Shown here in pieces: positions 19,999-28,654 of a stretch of DNA of 47,532 bases; position 1 is the stretch's first letter; each line of letters opens with the position of its first letter. The DNA is from Anaerotignum sp. (GTDB lineage Bacteria > Bacillota > Clostridia > Lachnospirales > Anaerotignaceae): positions 1-47,532 of the forward strand of contig JAHHTU010000016.1 of the NCBI GenBank assembly GCA_020024455.1. The letters run 5' to 3'. A program made the position numbers and the translations under genes. The notes under the pieces were generated by a model, which worked only from the letters and a program-made list of their open reading frames with translations, had not been told where the DNA came from and did no database searches.

Positions 19999-22095
19999 AT
20001 GAGATATGCCATACAATATGACCAACCTGGTAGATTGCGTTTGCGTATGGGGCAATATGCTTTTTCGGAAGAAGAAGGTTGGGGTATTGCACATCTGTTG
20101 TGTCAGCAAACAGGTGTGACACAAGTGCGTACTTGTTCCCAAAATGGTAGTGTACTGATTTTGTATACACAGGAAGCAAGACGAGAAGATTTATTAGGAT
20201 TTGTCGGCAAATTACGCAGAAAAGATATCCCCGCAGTAGAACCATCAGGGGAACAAAATGTGCAAGCCATTGATTTACGCTTCCAAGAAAAAATCACCGG
20301 CATGATTGTGAAAAGAATGATAGCAAAACTGCTGATTCCTGTTCCTTTGCGTGTATTGCGAACCGTGGTATACGCAATACCTTATGTTGGACGTGGTATC
20401 AGAAGTTTGTTATGCGGAAAAGTGAATGTCAATGTATTAGATGCAACTGCGATTACAGCATCTTTGTTGAGAGGTTCTTTCCGTTCTGCATCTTCCATCA
20501 TGTTTTTGTTGAGTTTGTCTGATGTTTTGGAAGAATATACAAAAAAACGTACAGAAACTGCATTGACAGCAAGCCTTGCAATCAACATTGATAAAGTTTG
20601 GTTGGTGACACCGCAAGCAGATATATTGGTATCTTTGGCTGATGTCAAAGCCGGCGATGTATTGCGTATTCGTACCGGTGCCATGATACCTATTGATGGG
20701 AAGGTAGTATCCGGCGAGGGTATGGTCAATGAAGCAACCATGACCGGAGAACCTTTGGCTGTCAGAAAAACAGAGGGTGCAATGGTATATGCCGGTACAT
20801 TGGTAGAAGAAGGTTCTGTGGCTGTGCAAGTCATGGCTGTGAATACGGAAACCAGAATACAGCGTATCATGGATATGATTGCAGCATCAGAAGAACTCAA
20901 AGCAGGCGTACAAGGCAAAGCAGAACGTTTGGCAGACCGCATTGTGCCCATACATTTGTTGACAGCGGCAGCAGTATATTTATTCACGAGAAATAGTATG
21001 AAAACATTGGCGGTATTGACCGTTGACTATTCTTGTGCAATCAAAATGGCAACACCGATTGCTGTTATTTCTGCGATGAGAGAAGCTGCAAACCATAATA
21101 TGATGGTAAAAGGTGGTAGACATCTGGAAGCATTTGCCGAAGCAGATACCATTATATTTGATAAAACAGGTACATTGACAGAAGCTTGCCCGCAAGTTTC
21201 CGAAGTGCTTTGTTTTGCGGATTACAGCAGAGAAGAAGTGTTGCGTACCGCAGCTTGCTTGGAAGAACACTTCCCACACAGTGTTGCAAAAGCCATTGTC
21301 AAACAGGCAGAACACGAAGGGTTGCACCATGAAGAACGCCATGCAGAAGTAAAATATGTTGTGGCACATGGGATTGCATCTGAATTGGAAGGGCAAAAAG
21401 TGATTATCGGCAGTCCACACTTTGTATTTGAGGACGAAGGTGTGGAACTGACAGAAGCACACAAAGAAAAGATTGCACAGGCAGGCGGCAATGACTCCGC
21501 TGTATATCTTGCGATTGGGCAAGAATTGGTAGGGGCAATCTTTATCCATGACCCTGTGAGAATGGAAGCGGCAAATGTGATTGCGGCTTTGAAGGAAACC
21601 GGTATTGTGAATGTCATTATGATGACAGGTGACGGCGAAAAAGCAGCAAAAGCAGCAAGTGAACAATTAGGCATTACTGAATATTATGCAAGGGTATTGC
21701 CGGAAGATAAAGCAGCAAAAGTGGAAGAAATCAAGGCAATGGGACGTAAAGTGATTATGGTGGGCGATGGTATCAATGACTCACCCGCATTGTCTGCGGC
21801 AAGTGTTTCCGTAGCAATGAAAGATGCCTCCGATTTGGCAAGAGAAGTGGCAGATATCGCTTTATTATCAGCGGATTTGAAGGAATTGGTGACATTGCGT
21901 AAATTGAGTCAGGCTTTGATGCATCGCATTGGTGTGAATTACAAAGCTATCATTACATGGAATACAGGATTGTTGTTGTTGGGCTTAATGGGGATTATGC
22001 AACCAACCGTTTCCGCATTTTTCCACAATATGTCTACGGTTGCGATTAGCGGCAGCAGTATGCGACCATTATTGAAAGAAGAAAAAGAGAATTGA
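19999..22095 (+). CDS. fezB: P1B-type ATPase with Ser-Cys-Ala TM4 motif, FezB-like
   Basis: The 698-aa metal P-type ATPase has an HMA-like N-terminal domain without CxxC (begins with an Arg-rich PGRLRLRMG), an actuator motif TGEP (about residues 249-252), phosphorylation site DKTGTLT (D388), an HP-locus variant EEHFPHSVAKA, and GDGINDSPAL (about residues 589-598). TM4 reads DYSCAIKMATP (S345-C346-A347) instead of CPC, SPC or TPC. An SCA motif is the mark, as I recall, of the P1B-6 group that includes FezB of ferrosome organelles. The likely substrate is iron; export of another metal is possible. The gene is second in its operon and ends at a strong terminator. Confidence 0.85.
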   Translation: MRYAIQYDQPGRLRLRMGQYAFSEEEGWGIAHLLCQQTGVTQVRTCSQNGSVLILYTQEARREDLLGFVGKLRRKDIPAVEPSGEQNVQAIDLRFQEKITGMIVKRMIAKLLIPVPLRVLRTVVYAIPYVGRGIRSLLCGKVNVNVLDATAITASLLRGSFRSASSIMFLLSLSDVLEEYTKKRTETALTASLAINIDKVWLVTPQADILVSLADVKAGDVLRIRTGAMIPIDGKVVSGEGMVNEATMTGEPLAVRKTEGAMVYAGTLVEEGSVAVQVMAVNTETRIQRIMDMIAASEELKAGVQGKAERLADRIVPIHLLTAAAVYLFTRNSMKTLAVLTVDYSCAIKMATPIAVISAMREAANHNMMVKGGRHLEAFAEADTIIFDKTGTLTEACPQVSEVLCFADYSREEVLRTAACLEEHFPHSVAKAIVKQAEHEGLHHEERHAEVKYVVAHGIASELEGQKVIIGSPHFVFEDEGVELTEAHKEKIAQAGGNDSAVYLAIGQELVGAIFIHDPVRMEAANVIAALKETGIVNVIMMTGDGEKAAKAASEQLGITEYYARVLPEDKAAKVEEIKAMGRKVIMVGDGINDSPALSAASVSVAMKDASDLAREVADIALLSADLKELVTLRKLSQALMHRIGVNYKAIITWNTGLLLLGLMGIMQPTVSAFFHNMSTVAISGSSMRPLLKEEKEN

Positions 22096-22105
22096 TATCA
22101 TGAAG

Positions 22106-22140
22106 AAAAACCCTTTTGTGTGATACAAAAGGGTTTTTTT
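22106..22140. terminator. Bidirectional terminator between the ATPase operon and the phosphoesterase
   Basis: A 14-bp stem AAAAACCCTTTTGT and complement (22106-22119 and 22125-22138) with a GTGAT loop and a T-run; the convergent ORF stops at 22139. Confidence 0.9.
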
Positions 22141-22828
22141 ATAGAATGGGTTTGGGGCAAAAATCAAGATAATCAGAAGCAACCAAATGATAGGAAATAT
22201 CATCAAAATTGCCTTGCAATGCTTGTTTATGACTTTCTGCACCATGTAAATGCCCATAAACAACGGTGCTGATGGGATAGGATTTGAAAATTTCCGTAAA
22301 TGCAGAGGGTTCGTGTTTATCATTGACAGGCGGATAATGCAACATCACAATGATTTGTTTTGCACCTTGATACATGGCGGTATCCAAGGATAAACGCAAA
22401 CGGATTTGTTCCCTTTGATAAATTTTTTCATCTTCTTTTTTGAAAAATGTATCATTTGGGCAAGTCCAACCCCTTGTACCGCAAATAAAATAATCTGCAT
22501 ATGGTACAGCACCGTTTTTCAAAAATTTCATATGGGGGAATTGCCCCTCCAATTTTGCAGAAGATTTCCACCAATAATCATGATTGCCGGAAAGTAATAT
22601 TTTTTTACCGGGAAGTTTGTCAATGACAGCAAGGTCTTTGGAAGCATCATCAAGACGAAGTGCCCAAGAAATATCACCGGGTAACAGTACCGTATCCTCC
22701 GGTGTGATGGTGTTTTGCCAATGTTCCATAATACGGTTGGCATGATTGTGCCAGTTTTCCCCAAACTTATCCATGGTTTTTGGTTTGGCAAAACTGAAAT
22801 GTAAGTCAGCGATTGCAAATAATGCCAT
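22139..22828 (-). CDS. Calcineurin-like metallophosphoesterase
   Basis: A 229-aa cytoplasmic dinuclear-metal phosphoesterase. The five family motifs are in order: IADLHF, LLPGDISW, LSGNHDYWW, VMLHYPPV and VYGHLHG. The substrate is not evident. The ATG follows GAAAGGA and lies 27 nt after the RelQ-type gene, so the two probably form one operon. A role tied to nucleotide signalling is possible but is only suggested by the neighbour. Confidence 0.9.
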   Translation of the reverse strand: MALFAIADLHFSFAKPKTMDKFGENWHNHANRIMEHWQNTITPEDTVLLPGDISWALRLDDASKDLAVIDKLPGKKILLSGNHDYWWKSSAKLEGQFPHMKFLKNGAVPYADYFICGTRGWTCPNDTFFKKEDEKIYQREQIRLRLSLDTAMYQGAKQIIVMLHYPPVNDKHEPSAFTEIFKSYPISTVVYGHLHGAESHKQALQGNFDDISYHLVASDYLDFCPKPIL

Positions 22829-22855
22829 ATGTGATAAATCCTTTCTTTTTTGTCA

Positions 22856-23647
22856 TCAGACACGATACATCTCTGCCATAATATTCAATTTGTCATTAAA
22901 TTCATGCAGAGCATCTATATCGTTGCCGTTCCAGATGCGTATAAATTCTTTGTTGATTTCATTCATATCATCTAATTGTGCCACAAAATAGAGATTATGT
23001 ATGTTTTCCAAGATATTGGAAACGAGATGATTGCGAATTTCATTGAGTTTTTGGGCGTTTGTGATTTCTTCCCGTATGGTTGCCATTTCGGTATCCAAAT
23101 GAAATGCCGCCTCTGCACAATGTGTCAAACGGGCTTGCAGTTCTTGCGGAATATTACCGCTATATTTATATCGCAAAGAATGTTCCGCAGTTGCCCAGAA
23201 ATTCATGGCATTGGTACGGATTTGTATTTCTGCGGGGATTTCTTTTTCGCCCAATGCAGTATATAGCGTATAGCGTATGATGATATGGTAACTGCGATAG
23301 CCACTTGGTTTTGTGTTGGTGATATAATCACGTTCTTCCATGATTTTCATATCTTTGCGGCTACGCACCAAATCAATGACTTTGGGAATGTCCTCTACGA
23401 ATTGACATAAAATACGAATGCCTGCGATATCTTCGATTTCTTCTGTAATGCGATGAGCAGGAATTTGTTTTCTGCCTGCCTTTTCCAATATGCTGGCAGG
23501 GCGTTTGAGCCTACCGGTCACCGCATCTATGGGGGAGTAAATCCCCAGTTGCCGACATTCTTTATCTAAACTTTGAAATTTCAAAAGCAGTTCCTCAACA
23601 GCTTGTGCATAAGGGTAGAGCAATTCTTTCCAGTTGATAATATCCAA
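22856..23647 (-). CDS. Small alarmone synthetase, RelQ/YjbM type
   Basis: A GTP pyrophosphokinase family protein of about 263 aa, made of a single RelA/SpoT synthetase domain without hydrolase or TGS-ACT parts. Key pieces are KRPASILEKAGRK, IEDIAGIRILCQFVED, GYRSYHIIIRY and AEIQIRTNAMNFWATAEH. It makes (p)ppGpp from ATP and GDP/GTP under stress. The frame opens at a GTG (23656), but AGGTGA (23658-23653) overlaps that codon. A TTG at 23647 is 5 nt after this site and is my preferred start; the difference is three residues. Confidence 0.92.
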   Translation of the reverse strand: MDIINWKELLYPYAQAVEELLLKFQSLDKECRQLGIYSPIDAVTGRLKRPASILEKAGRKQIPAHRITEEIEDIAGIRILCQFVEDIPKVIDLVRSRKDMKIMEERDYITNTKPSGYRSYHIIIRYTLYTALGEKEIPAEIQIRTNAMNFWATAEHSLRYKYSGNIPQELQARLTHCAEAAFHLDTEMATIREEITNAQKLNEIRNHLVSNILENIHNLYFVAQLDDMNEINKEFIRIWNGNDIDALHEFNDKLNIMAEMYRV

Positions 23648-23683
23648 CAAAATCACCTAATTTCTATTTTTGCTTTTTCTTTT

Positions 23684-23712
23684 ATTATATGGTATTTTGT
23701 GACAAAGAGCAA
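23684..23712 (-). promoter_or_regulatory. Sigma-A promoter of the alarmone synthetase operon
   Basis: On the minus strand, TTGCTC (23712-23707), 17 nt, perfect TATAAT (23689-23684). Confidence 0.8.
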
Positions 23713-23782
23713 TCATTGTGCAAGGGATTTGCCGATGATTTTTTGTACTTTTTCGGCAAATTTTGAGCAGGAACAATAAAAA

Positions 23783-23810
23783 ACAGCAATGGGCAAAAAT
23801 CCACTGCTGT
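23783..23810 (-). terminator. Terminator after the 76-aa protein gene
   Basis: ACAGCA/TGCTGT plus TGG/CCA with one mismatch, and a U-run on the minus strand (T-run complement at 23776-23782). Confidence 0.7.
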
Positions 23811-23822
23811 CACATATCAAAA

Positions 23823-24053
23823 TTAGTCCTCGTAGTCATTGATGGCATCTAAAATCATTTGTTTCAATACTTTGCGGTCAAAATCAGAAATATCCAATTC
23901 CAAAGAAAGATTTTCCAGTTCATCTTCATCAGGCAGATAGCCGGTTTCAAAAGCCGATGTCAAATCATCTTCGAATGTGATTTCGCCTTCAATGCTCCAT
24001 ACATCATCGTCTTGGCTGAGTGAAAAAATATTGACTTCTGTAATTTGTAACAT
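23823..24053 (-). CDS. Small acidic protein of unknown function
   Basis: A 76-aa soluble protein with many Asp/Glu residues (EGEITFEDDLTSAFETGYLPDEDELENL) and no cysteine. It starts at an ATG 8 nt after AGGGAGGA. It begins 15 nt after the flavin reductase-like gene, so both are probably on one transcript. I recognise no family; the alternating hydrophobic/acidic start suggests a small beta-alpha fold. Confidence 0.75.
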   Translation of the reverse strand: MLQITEVNIFSLSQDDDVWSIEGEITFEDDLTSAFETGYLPDEDELENLSLELDISDFDRKVLKQMILDAINDYED

Positions 24054-24068
24054 AAATAAAATCCTCCC

Positions 24069-24695
24069 TTATGGCTTTTTTTTATGAGATTTCTGTTTCT
24101 TTTTTTGTTTTTTATGGAGTTGTGCTTGTTTTGTTTCTTTTTTGCGGACAGAATATCCAAAAGAACCAATTTGTTTGCCTAATGTAAAATATCCACCATG
24201 TGAATAACAGATGGGTTCACTTTTGTTAAAATGGAATTTTCCTGTTTCATCAAAATAGGTTTCGCTGACACTGACAGACACAATTTCTGCTAAAAACATA
24301 TCATGACTGCCCAATGGAATGATTTGTTTGACCTTACATTCCAGACTGACAGGGCTTTCGGCAATGATTGGTGCATCAACTTGTTCGCCTTTTTGCGGTG
24401 TCAAACCCATTTCCTGAAATTTATTGACATCTTTCCCGCTTTTGACACCACAATAATCACAAGCAAATGTCAAATCTTTGGTGACAAGGTTGATGACAAA
24501 TTCTTTGCTGTTTTTGATGATGTCATAGGAATGGCGTTCCGGCCTGACAGAGATATATGTCATAGGTGGATTGGTGTTGACGGTACCTGTCCATGCAATG
24601 GTGATGATATTGTTTTGTTCCATATTTCCGCAAGAAACCATCACCGCAGGCACAGGATATAATACCGTTCCCGGTTTCCAGATTTGTTTTTTCAT
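24069..24695 (-). CDS. Flavin reductase-like protein with basic C-terminal tail
   Basis: A 208-aa protein of the FMN-binding split-barrel (flavin reductase-like) family. It shows PVPAVMVSCGN, NIITIAWTGTVNTNPPMTYISVRPERHSYDII and EFVINLV, with CDYCGVKSGKDVNKF after it. The substrate is unknown. The last ~22 residues (KETKQAQLHKKQKKKQKSHKKKP) are an unusual Lys/Gln/His-rich tail not part of the fold. The ATG at 24695 follows AAGGGGGTG; the ORF is open upstream but that part lies across the promoter. Confidence 0.9.
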   Translation of the reverse strand: MKKQIWKPGTVLYPVPAVMVSCGNMEQNNIITIAWTGTVNTNPPMTYISVRPERHSYDIIKNSKEFVINLVTKDLTFACDYCGVKSGKDVNKFQEMGLTPQKGEQVDAPIIAESPVSLECKVKQIIPLGSHDMFLAEIVSVSVSETYFDETGKFHFNKSEPICYSHGGYFTLGKQIGSFGYSVRKKETKQAQLHKKQKKKQKSHKKKP

Positions 24696-24732
24696 AGACA
24701 CACCCCCTTTATTACTTGATTTAACGCTATTT

Positions 24733-24761
24733 ATCATATACAAAAGGCGTTTATTTGTAAA
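24733..24761 (-). promoter_or_regulatory. Sigma-A promoter of the flavin reductase-like gene
   Basis: On the minus strand, TTTACA (24761-24756), 17 nt, TATGAT (24738-24733). Confidence 0.65.
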
Positions 24762-24804
24762 GATACAAAATGTAAAAATATAGTACGATTTTTTGTTCAA
24801 TTTA

Positions 24805-24833
24805 TTGCAAGTGCTGTCATTTTTGGGTATCAT
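24805..24833 (+). promoter_or_regulatory. Probable promoter of the RNA methyltransferase gene
   Basis: TTGCAA (24805-24810), 17 nt, TATCAT (24828-24833), about 36 nt before the start codon. Confidence 0.6.
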
Positions 24834-24869
24834 GAAAAAGAAAAGTCAAAGAAATAAGGGAGAATACAG

Positions 24870-26210
24870 ATGGATTTACCAATCACATACATGGAAAACA
24901 TGAAACAACTTTTAGGAGAAGAATACGATGCGTATATACAGTCTTTTGCACAAGAACGTCTGTATGGGTTGCGTGTCAACACATTGAAAATACAACCACA
25001 GGAGTTGGAACAAAAAGAAATCTTTTCGTTGCGTCCCGTGCCTTGGTGCGAAAGTGGATATTATTATGCGGAGCAAGCACGTCCTGCCAAACACCCCTAT
25101 TATCATGCGGGGCTATATTATTTGCAAGAACCCAGTGCAATGACGCCGGCAGCTGTACTGCCTGTGGAAAAAGGGGACAAGATATTGGATATTTGTGCCG
25201 CACCGGGTGGAAAAACAACACAGCTTGCTGCAAAATTGGGCAATACAGGCATATTGTTTGCAAATGATATCAGTGCGGGACGTGCAAAGGCATTGTTAAA
25301 AAATGTGGAGTTAAGCGGGATACAAAATTGCTTTGTGATGAGTGAAACACCGGAAAAATTGGCAGAACGCTTTATTGGGTATTTTGACAAAATATTGATA
25401 GATGCCCCTTGTTCCGGCGAGGGTATGTTTCGCAAAGAGCCGGATATGGTAAAAAGTTGGAATGAGGCATTGATTGCTTTTTGTACAAAACAGCAAGCCG
25501 ATATTTTGGAGCATTGTGCAGGTATGCTAAAAGCGGGCGGTCAGATGGTATATTCAACCTGCACGTTTGCAAAAGCAGAAAATGAAGATATCATAGGGGC
25601 TTTTTTGGAAAAACATCAGGAATTTTCATTACTGCCTATCCCAAAAACACATGGATTTGTGGCGGGATTGCAACCATATACAGATTGTGCAAGACTATAT
25701 CCACATCATTTGGACGGGGAAGGGCATTTTGTGGCGTTGCTGCAAAAAACAGAGGATACACAGGTCAGTACAATTCCGGAAGAAACAAGCGTTTTCGAAA
25801 AACAATATGCAGATTTTTTGGCATTTGCAAAAACATATTTGACAAAACCATTGAACGGCATTTATCAAATATATGGGGATATGCTTTGCTTGTTACCCAA
25901 GCACGCACCCAGTACACAAAAATTGCGTGTGTTACGCAGTGGGTGGCAATTAGGGACATTGAAAAAAGGACGGTTTGAGCCATCACAGGCATTTGCAATG
26001 GGATTGCAAAAGGCAGATGTGAAACAGACATTGGATTTGGCATTGCAAGATGAAAGGGTATTGCGTTACCTAAAAGGTGAAACATTGGAAACACCGGAGG
26101 CAAAAGATGGCTGGACATTGGTTTGTGTAGACGGATATCCGTTGGGCTGGGGAAAAGTCCAAAAGGGCAGAATGAAAAACAAATATGCAGTTGGGTGGAA
26201 ATGGGCGTAA
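24870..26210 (+). CDS. RsmB/RsmF-type rRNA cytosine-C5 methyltransferase
   Basis: A 446-aa SAM-dependent m5C methyltransferase of the NOL1/NOP2/Sun family. After the N-terminal RNA-binding part come YYLQEPSAMTPAAVL, the SAM loop DICAAPGGKTTQLA, the motif DAPCSGEGMFRK (first catalytic Cys) and YSTCTFAKAENE (nucleophile Cys). The last ~150 residues form a PUA-like RNA-binding region typical of the RsmF/YebU branch. The likely substrate is 16S rRNA; the exact cytosine cannot be told. The ATG at 24870 lies after AAGGGAGAA. Confidence 0.92.
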   Translation: MDLPITYMENMKQLLGEEYDAYIQSFAQERLYGLRVNTLKIQPQELEQKEIFSLRPVPWCESGYYYAEQARPAKHPYYHAGLYYLQEPSAMTPAAVLPVEKGDKILDICAAPGGKTTQLAAKLGNTGILFANDISAGRAKALLKNVELSGIQNCFVMSETPEKLAERFIGYFDKILIDAPCSGEGMFRKEPDMVKSWNEALIAFCTKQQADILEHCAGMLKAGGQMVYSTCTFAKAENEDIIGAFLEKHQEFSLLPIPKTHGFVAGLQPYTDCARLYPHHLDGEGHFVALLQKTEDTQVSTIPEETSVFEKQYADFLAFAKTYLTKPLNGIYQIYGDMLCLLPKHAPSTQKLRVLRSGWQLGTLKKGRFEPSQAFAMGLQKADVKQTLDLALQDERVLRYLKGETLETPEAKDGWTLVCVDGYPLGWGKVQKGRMKNKYAVGWKWA

Positions 26211-26245
26211 TTGTCCATCAAATAAAAACAAATGTGCGATATAGG

Positions 26246-26273
26246 TTGACAAAAATGAAAAACACCGTACAAT
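26246..26273 (+). promoter_or_regulatory. Promoter of threonine synthase
   Basis: TTGACA (26246-26251), 16 nt, TACAAT (26268-26273), 40 nt upstream of the start codon. Confidence 0.75.
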
Positions 26274-26313
26274 AGAAATATCTGATTTTTCAAAAATGGA
26301 AAGGGTGGGTTTT

Positions 26314-27780
26314 ATGGCGGTAAGTATGTATATTGGCACAAGAAACAAAGATTTGACAGCAACGGCATCAGAGGCAATCTTAAAAGGGATTTGCCCCGAC
26401 GGTGGTTTGTATATACCAAACGAAATACCAAAAATGGATTGCAGCAAAGAAGCATTGTTGGATATGGATTATCAAGAATTGGCATATCAAGTGTTAAAAT
26501 TGTATTTGGATTTTACGGAAGAAGAATTGCGTAGCTGTATTGCAAGTGCTTATGATGAAAAATTTGATACAAAAGAAATTGTACCTTTGGTCAAAAAAGG
26601 CGATGTATGGTATTTGGAATTGTTCCATGGAAAGACATTGGCATTTAAGGATATGGCGTTATCCATATTACCGTATTTGATGAAAACAGCGGCAAAAAAA
26701 CAGGGATTGGATAAAAAAATTGTGATATTGACTGCTACATCAGGCGATACGGGAAAAGCGGCTTTGGAAGGCTTTGCAGATGTAGAGGGCATAGAAATTA
26801 TGGTCTTCTTCCCGGAACATGGTGTCAGCCCTGTGCAAAAACTGCAAATGACAACACAAGAGGGAAAAAATGTGTTTGTGGCAGGGATTGAAGGCAATTT
26901 TGACGATGCACAAAGTGCGGTCAAAACCATATTTACAGACAAAGCATTTGCGGCAGAATTGGAAGAGAAAGGATATTGTTTCTCCTCTGCAAACTCCATC
27001 AATATTGGGCGGTTGGTGCCGCAGATTGTATATTATTATTGGGCATACATACAAGCAGTCAAACAAGGCGGCATTGCTTGGGGCGATGCATTGGATTTTA
27101 CCGTACCGACAGGCAATTTCGGTGATATTTTGGCTGGCTGGTATGCGGCACAAATGGGCTTGCCTGTGGGCAAATTGGTTTGTGCGTCCAATGACAATAA
27201 GGTCTTATATGACTTTTTCCGTACAGGCGTATATGACAGAAACAGAGCATTTCATGTGACCGTTTCCCCGTCTATGGATATTTTGATTTCCAGCAATTTG
27301 GAGCGTTTGCTGTGCCACATGGCAGGACAGGCGGCAACACAAACCCAAATGCAGGCATTAAAAGAACAGGGTACATATACCATAGATATTACAGAAAAAC
27401 GCATTGTAGGAGAATTTGCAACCGAAGCGGAAACATTTACAGCCATTCAAGAAGTATATCGCAAAACAGGATATGTGATGGACACCCATACGGCGGTTGC
27501 TTATGCGGCGTACCAAAAATATCAAAAAGAAACAAATACACAAACACCAATGGTCATTGTGTCTACCGCAAGTCCATATAAATTTACAAAAGACGTGATG
27601 ACAGCACTGGACAGCAGTTGTGCAGAACAAGATGCGTTCCAGCTGATGAAAGCATTGGAGCGTGTGAGTGGTGTAAAAATCCCAAATGTTGTGGCAGGTC
27701 TTGCCAAAAAAACAATTTTGCACAAAGATGTATGCAAAAAAGAGAATATTCAGGCATTTGTACGGGCACACTTACAATAA
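26314..27780 (+). CDS. thrC: Threonine synthase
   Basis: This PLP enzyme converts O-phosphohomoserine to threonine. The 488-aa protein is of the long type. It has an N-terminal domain (ICPDGGLYIP), the PLP lysine in GKTLAFKDMA, the SGDTGKAAL phosphate loop and TGNFGDILAGWYAAQMGLP. The ATG at 26314 follows AAAGGGTGGG closely; an earlier in-frame ATG (26296) would overlap that site. The gene is monocistronic, so threonine synthesis is not organised as an operon here. Confidence 0.96.
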   Translation: MAVSMYIGTRNKDLTATASEAILKGICPDGGLYIPNEIPKMDCSKEALLDMDYQELAYQVLKLYLDFTEEELRSCIASAYDEKFDTKEIVPLVKKGDVWYLELFHGKTLAFKDMALSILPYLMKTAAKKQGLDKKIVILTATSGDTGKAALEGFADVEGIEIMVFFPEHGVSPVQKLQMTTQEGKNVFVAGIEGNFDDAQSAVKTIFTDKAFAAELEEKGYCFSSANSINIGRLVPQIVYYYWAYIQAVKQGGIAWGDALDFTVPTGNFGDILAGWYAAQMGLPVGKLVCASNDNKVLYDFFRTGVYDRNRAFHVTVSPSMDILISSNLERLLCHMAGQAATQTQMQALKEQGTYTIDITEKRIVGEFATEAETFTAIQEVYRKTGYVMDTHTAVAYAAYQKYQKETNTQTPMVIVSTASPYKFTKDVMTALDSSCAEQDAFQLMKALERVSGVKIPNVVAGLAKKTILHKDVCKKENIQAFVRAHLQ

Positions 27781-27807
27781 ACAATCAAAAACAATTTGAC
27801 GAAAATA

Positions 27808-27855
27808 GGCTTTTCCTATACATTTTGACAAAATCAAAAAAGTATGGGAAAAGCC
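27808..27855 (+). terminator. Terminator of thrC, abutting the transaldolase promoter
   Basis: A 14-bp stem GGCTTTTCCTATAC/GTATGGGAAAAGCC with a 20-nt loop; the -35 of the next promoter begins 2 nt after it. Confidence 0.7.
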
Positions 27856-27856
27856 A

Positions 27857-27885
27857 TTGCTTTTGTTTGGGGGATACAGTACAAT
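27857..27885 (+). promoter_or_regulatory. Promoter of the transaldolase gene
   Basis: TTGCTT (27857-27862), 17 nt, TACAAT (27880-27885). Confidence 0.7.
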
Positions 27886-27895
27886 AAAATCGTAA

Positions 27896-27912
27896 GATGT
27901 CGTATAGACATC
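27896..27912. promoter_or_regulatory. Inverted repeat in the transaldolase leader
   Basis: GATGTC-N5-GACATC, a perfect 6-bp arm dyad about 4 nt after the predicted start of transcription. It could be an operator or a small 5' RNA hairpin. Confidence 0.45.
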
Positions 27913-27956
27913 AAAATGTCGCACAAACAAGAGTAGAAAAAGGAGAATTTAATATC

Positions 27957-28604
27957 ATGAAAATGTTTATTGACACCGCTAATGTAGAACACATCAGAGA
28001 AGCAAACGATTTAGGCGTGATTTGCGGCGTAACCACAAATCCTTCTTTGATTGCAAAAGAAGGCAGAGATTTCGTGGAAGTGGTAAAAGAAATCACAACT
28101 ATCGTAGACGGCCCAATCAGTGCAGAAGTCATTAGCTTGGAACATGAAGGCATGGTAAAAGAAGCAAGAGAATTGGTGAAAATCCATGAAAATATTGTTA
28201 TCAAAATTCCCATGACATTGGAAGGCTTGAAAGCTGTGAAAATTTTGTCCGCAGAAGGTGTAAAAACCAATGTGACATTGATTTTCTCTGCAACACAGGC
28301 ATTGATGGCAGCAAGAGCAGGTGCAACTTATGTGAGTCCATTCTTGGGCAGAGTCGATGATATTGGTGCGGTTGGCATGACACTGATTGAAGAAATCGTG
28401 GATATTTTTGATATGCATGGTATCGAAACAGAAGTTATTGCGGCAAGTATCCGTAATCCTTTGCACGTGATTGATGCAGCAAGAGCAGGTTGCCACATTG
28501 CAACAATTCCTTACAATGTATTGATACAAATGGCAAAACACCCTCTGACAGATATTGGTATTGAACGTTTTCTGAAAGATTGGGAAAGTGTACCGAAAAA
28601 ATAA
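27957..28604 (+). CDS. tal: Transaldolase / fructose-6-phosphate aldolase family
   Basis: The 215-aa short-form transaldolase of the pentose phosphate pathway. FIDTANVEHIREANDLGVICGVTTNPSLIAKEGR opens the barrel. The Schiff-base lysine is in NIVIKIPMT, and TNVTLIFSATQALMAARAGATYVSPFLGRVDD is typical. The short form includes both transaldolases and FSA aldolases; the adjacent transketolase favours transaldolase. The ATG at 27957 follows AAAAGGAGAA. Confidence 0.93.
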   Translation: MKMFIDTANVEHIREANDLGVICGVTTNPSLIAKEGRDFVEVVKEITTIVDGPISAEVISLEHEGMVKEARELVKIHENIVIKIPMTLEGLKAVKILSAEGVKTNVTLIFSATQALMAARAGATYVSPFLGRVDDIGAVGMTLIEEIVDIFDMHGIETEVIAASIRNPLHVIDAARAGCHIATIPYNVLIQMAKHPLTDIGIERFLKDWESVPKK

Positions 28605-28654
28605 TAGAATTCTCTTTGATATATTGACAATGACATATTAGGAGGTATTGATAC

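Noticed and set aside
19999..20240. Calling the ATPase a copper or zinc exporter
   Set aside because: TM4 lacks CPC and the N-terminal domain lacks a CxxC metal site.
27897..27956. N-terminal extension of transaldolase from 27897
   Set aside because: It runs through the leader dyad and ribosome binding site, and the conserved start is MKMFIDTAN at 27957.
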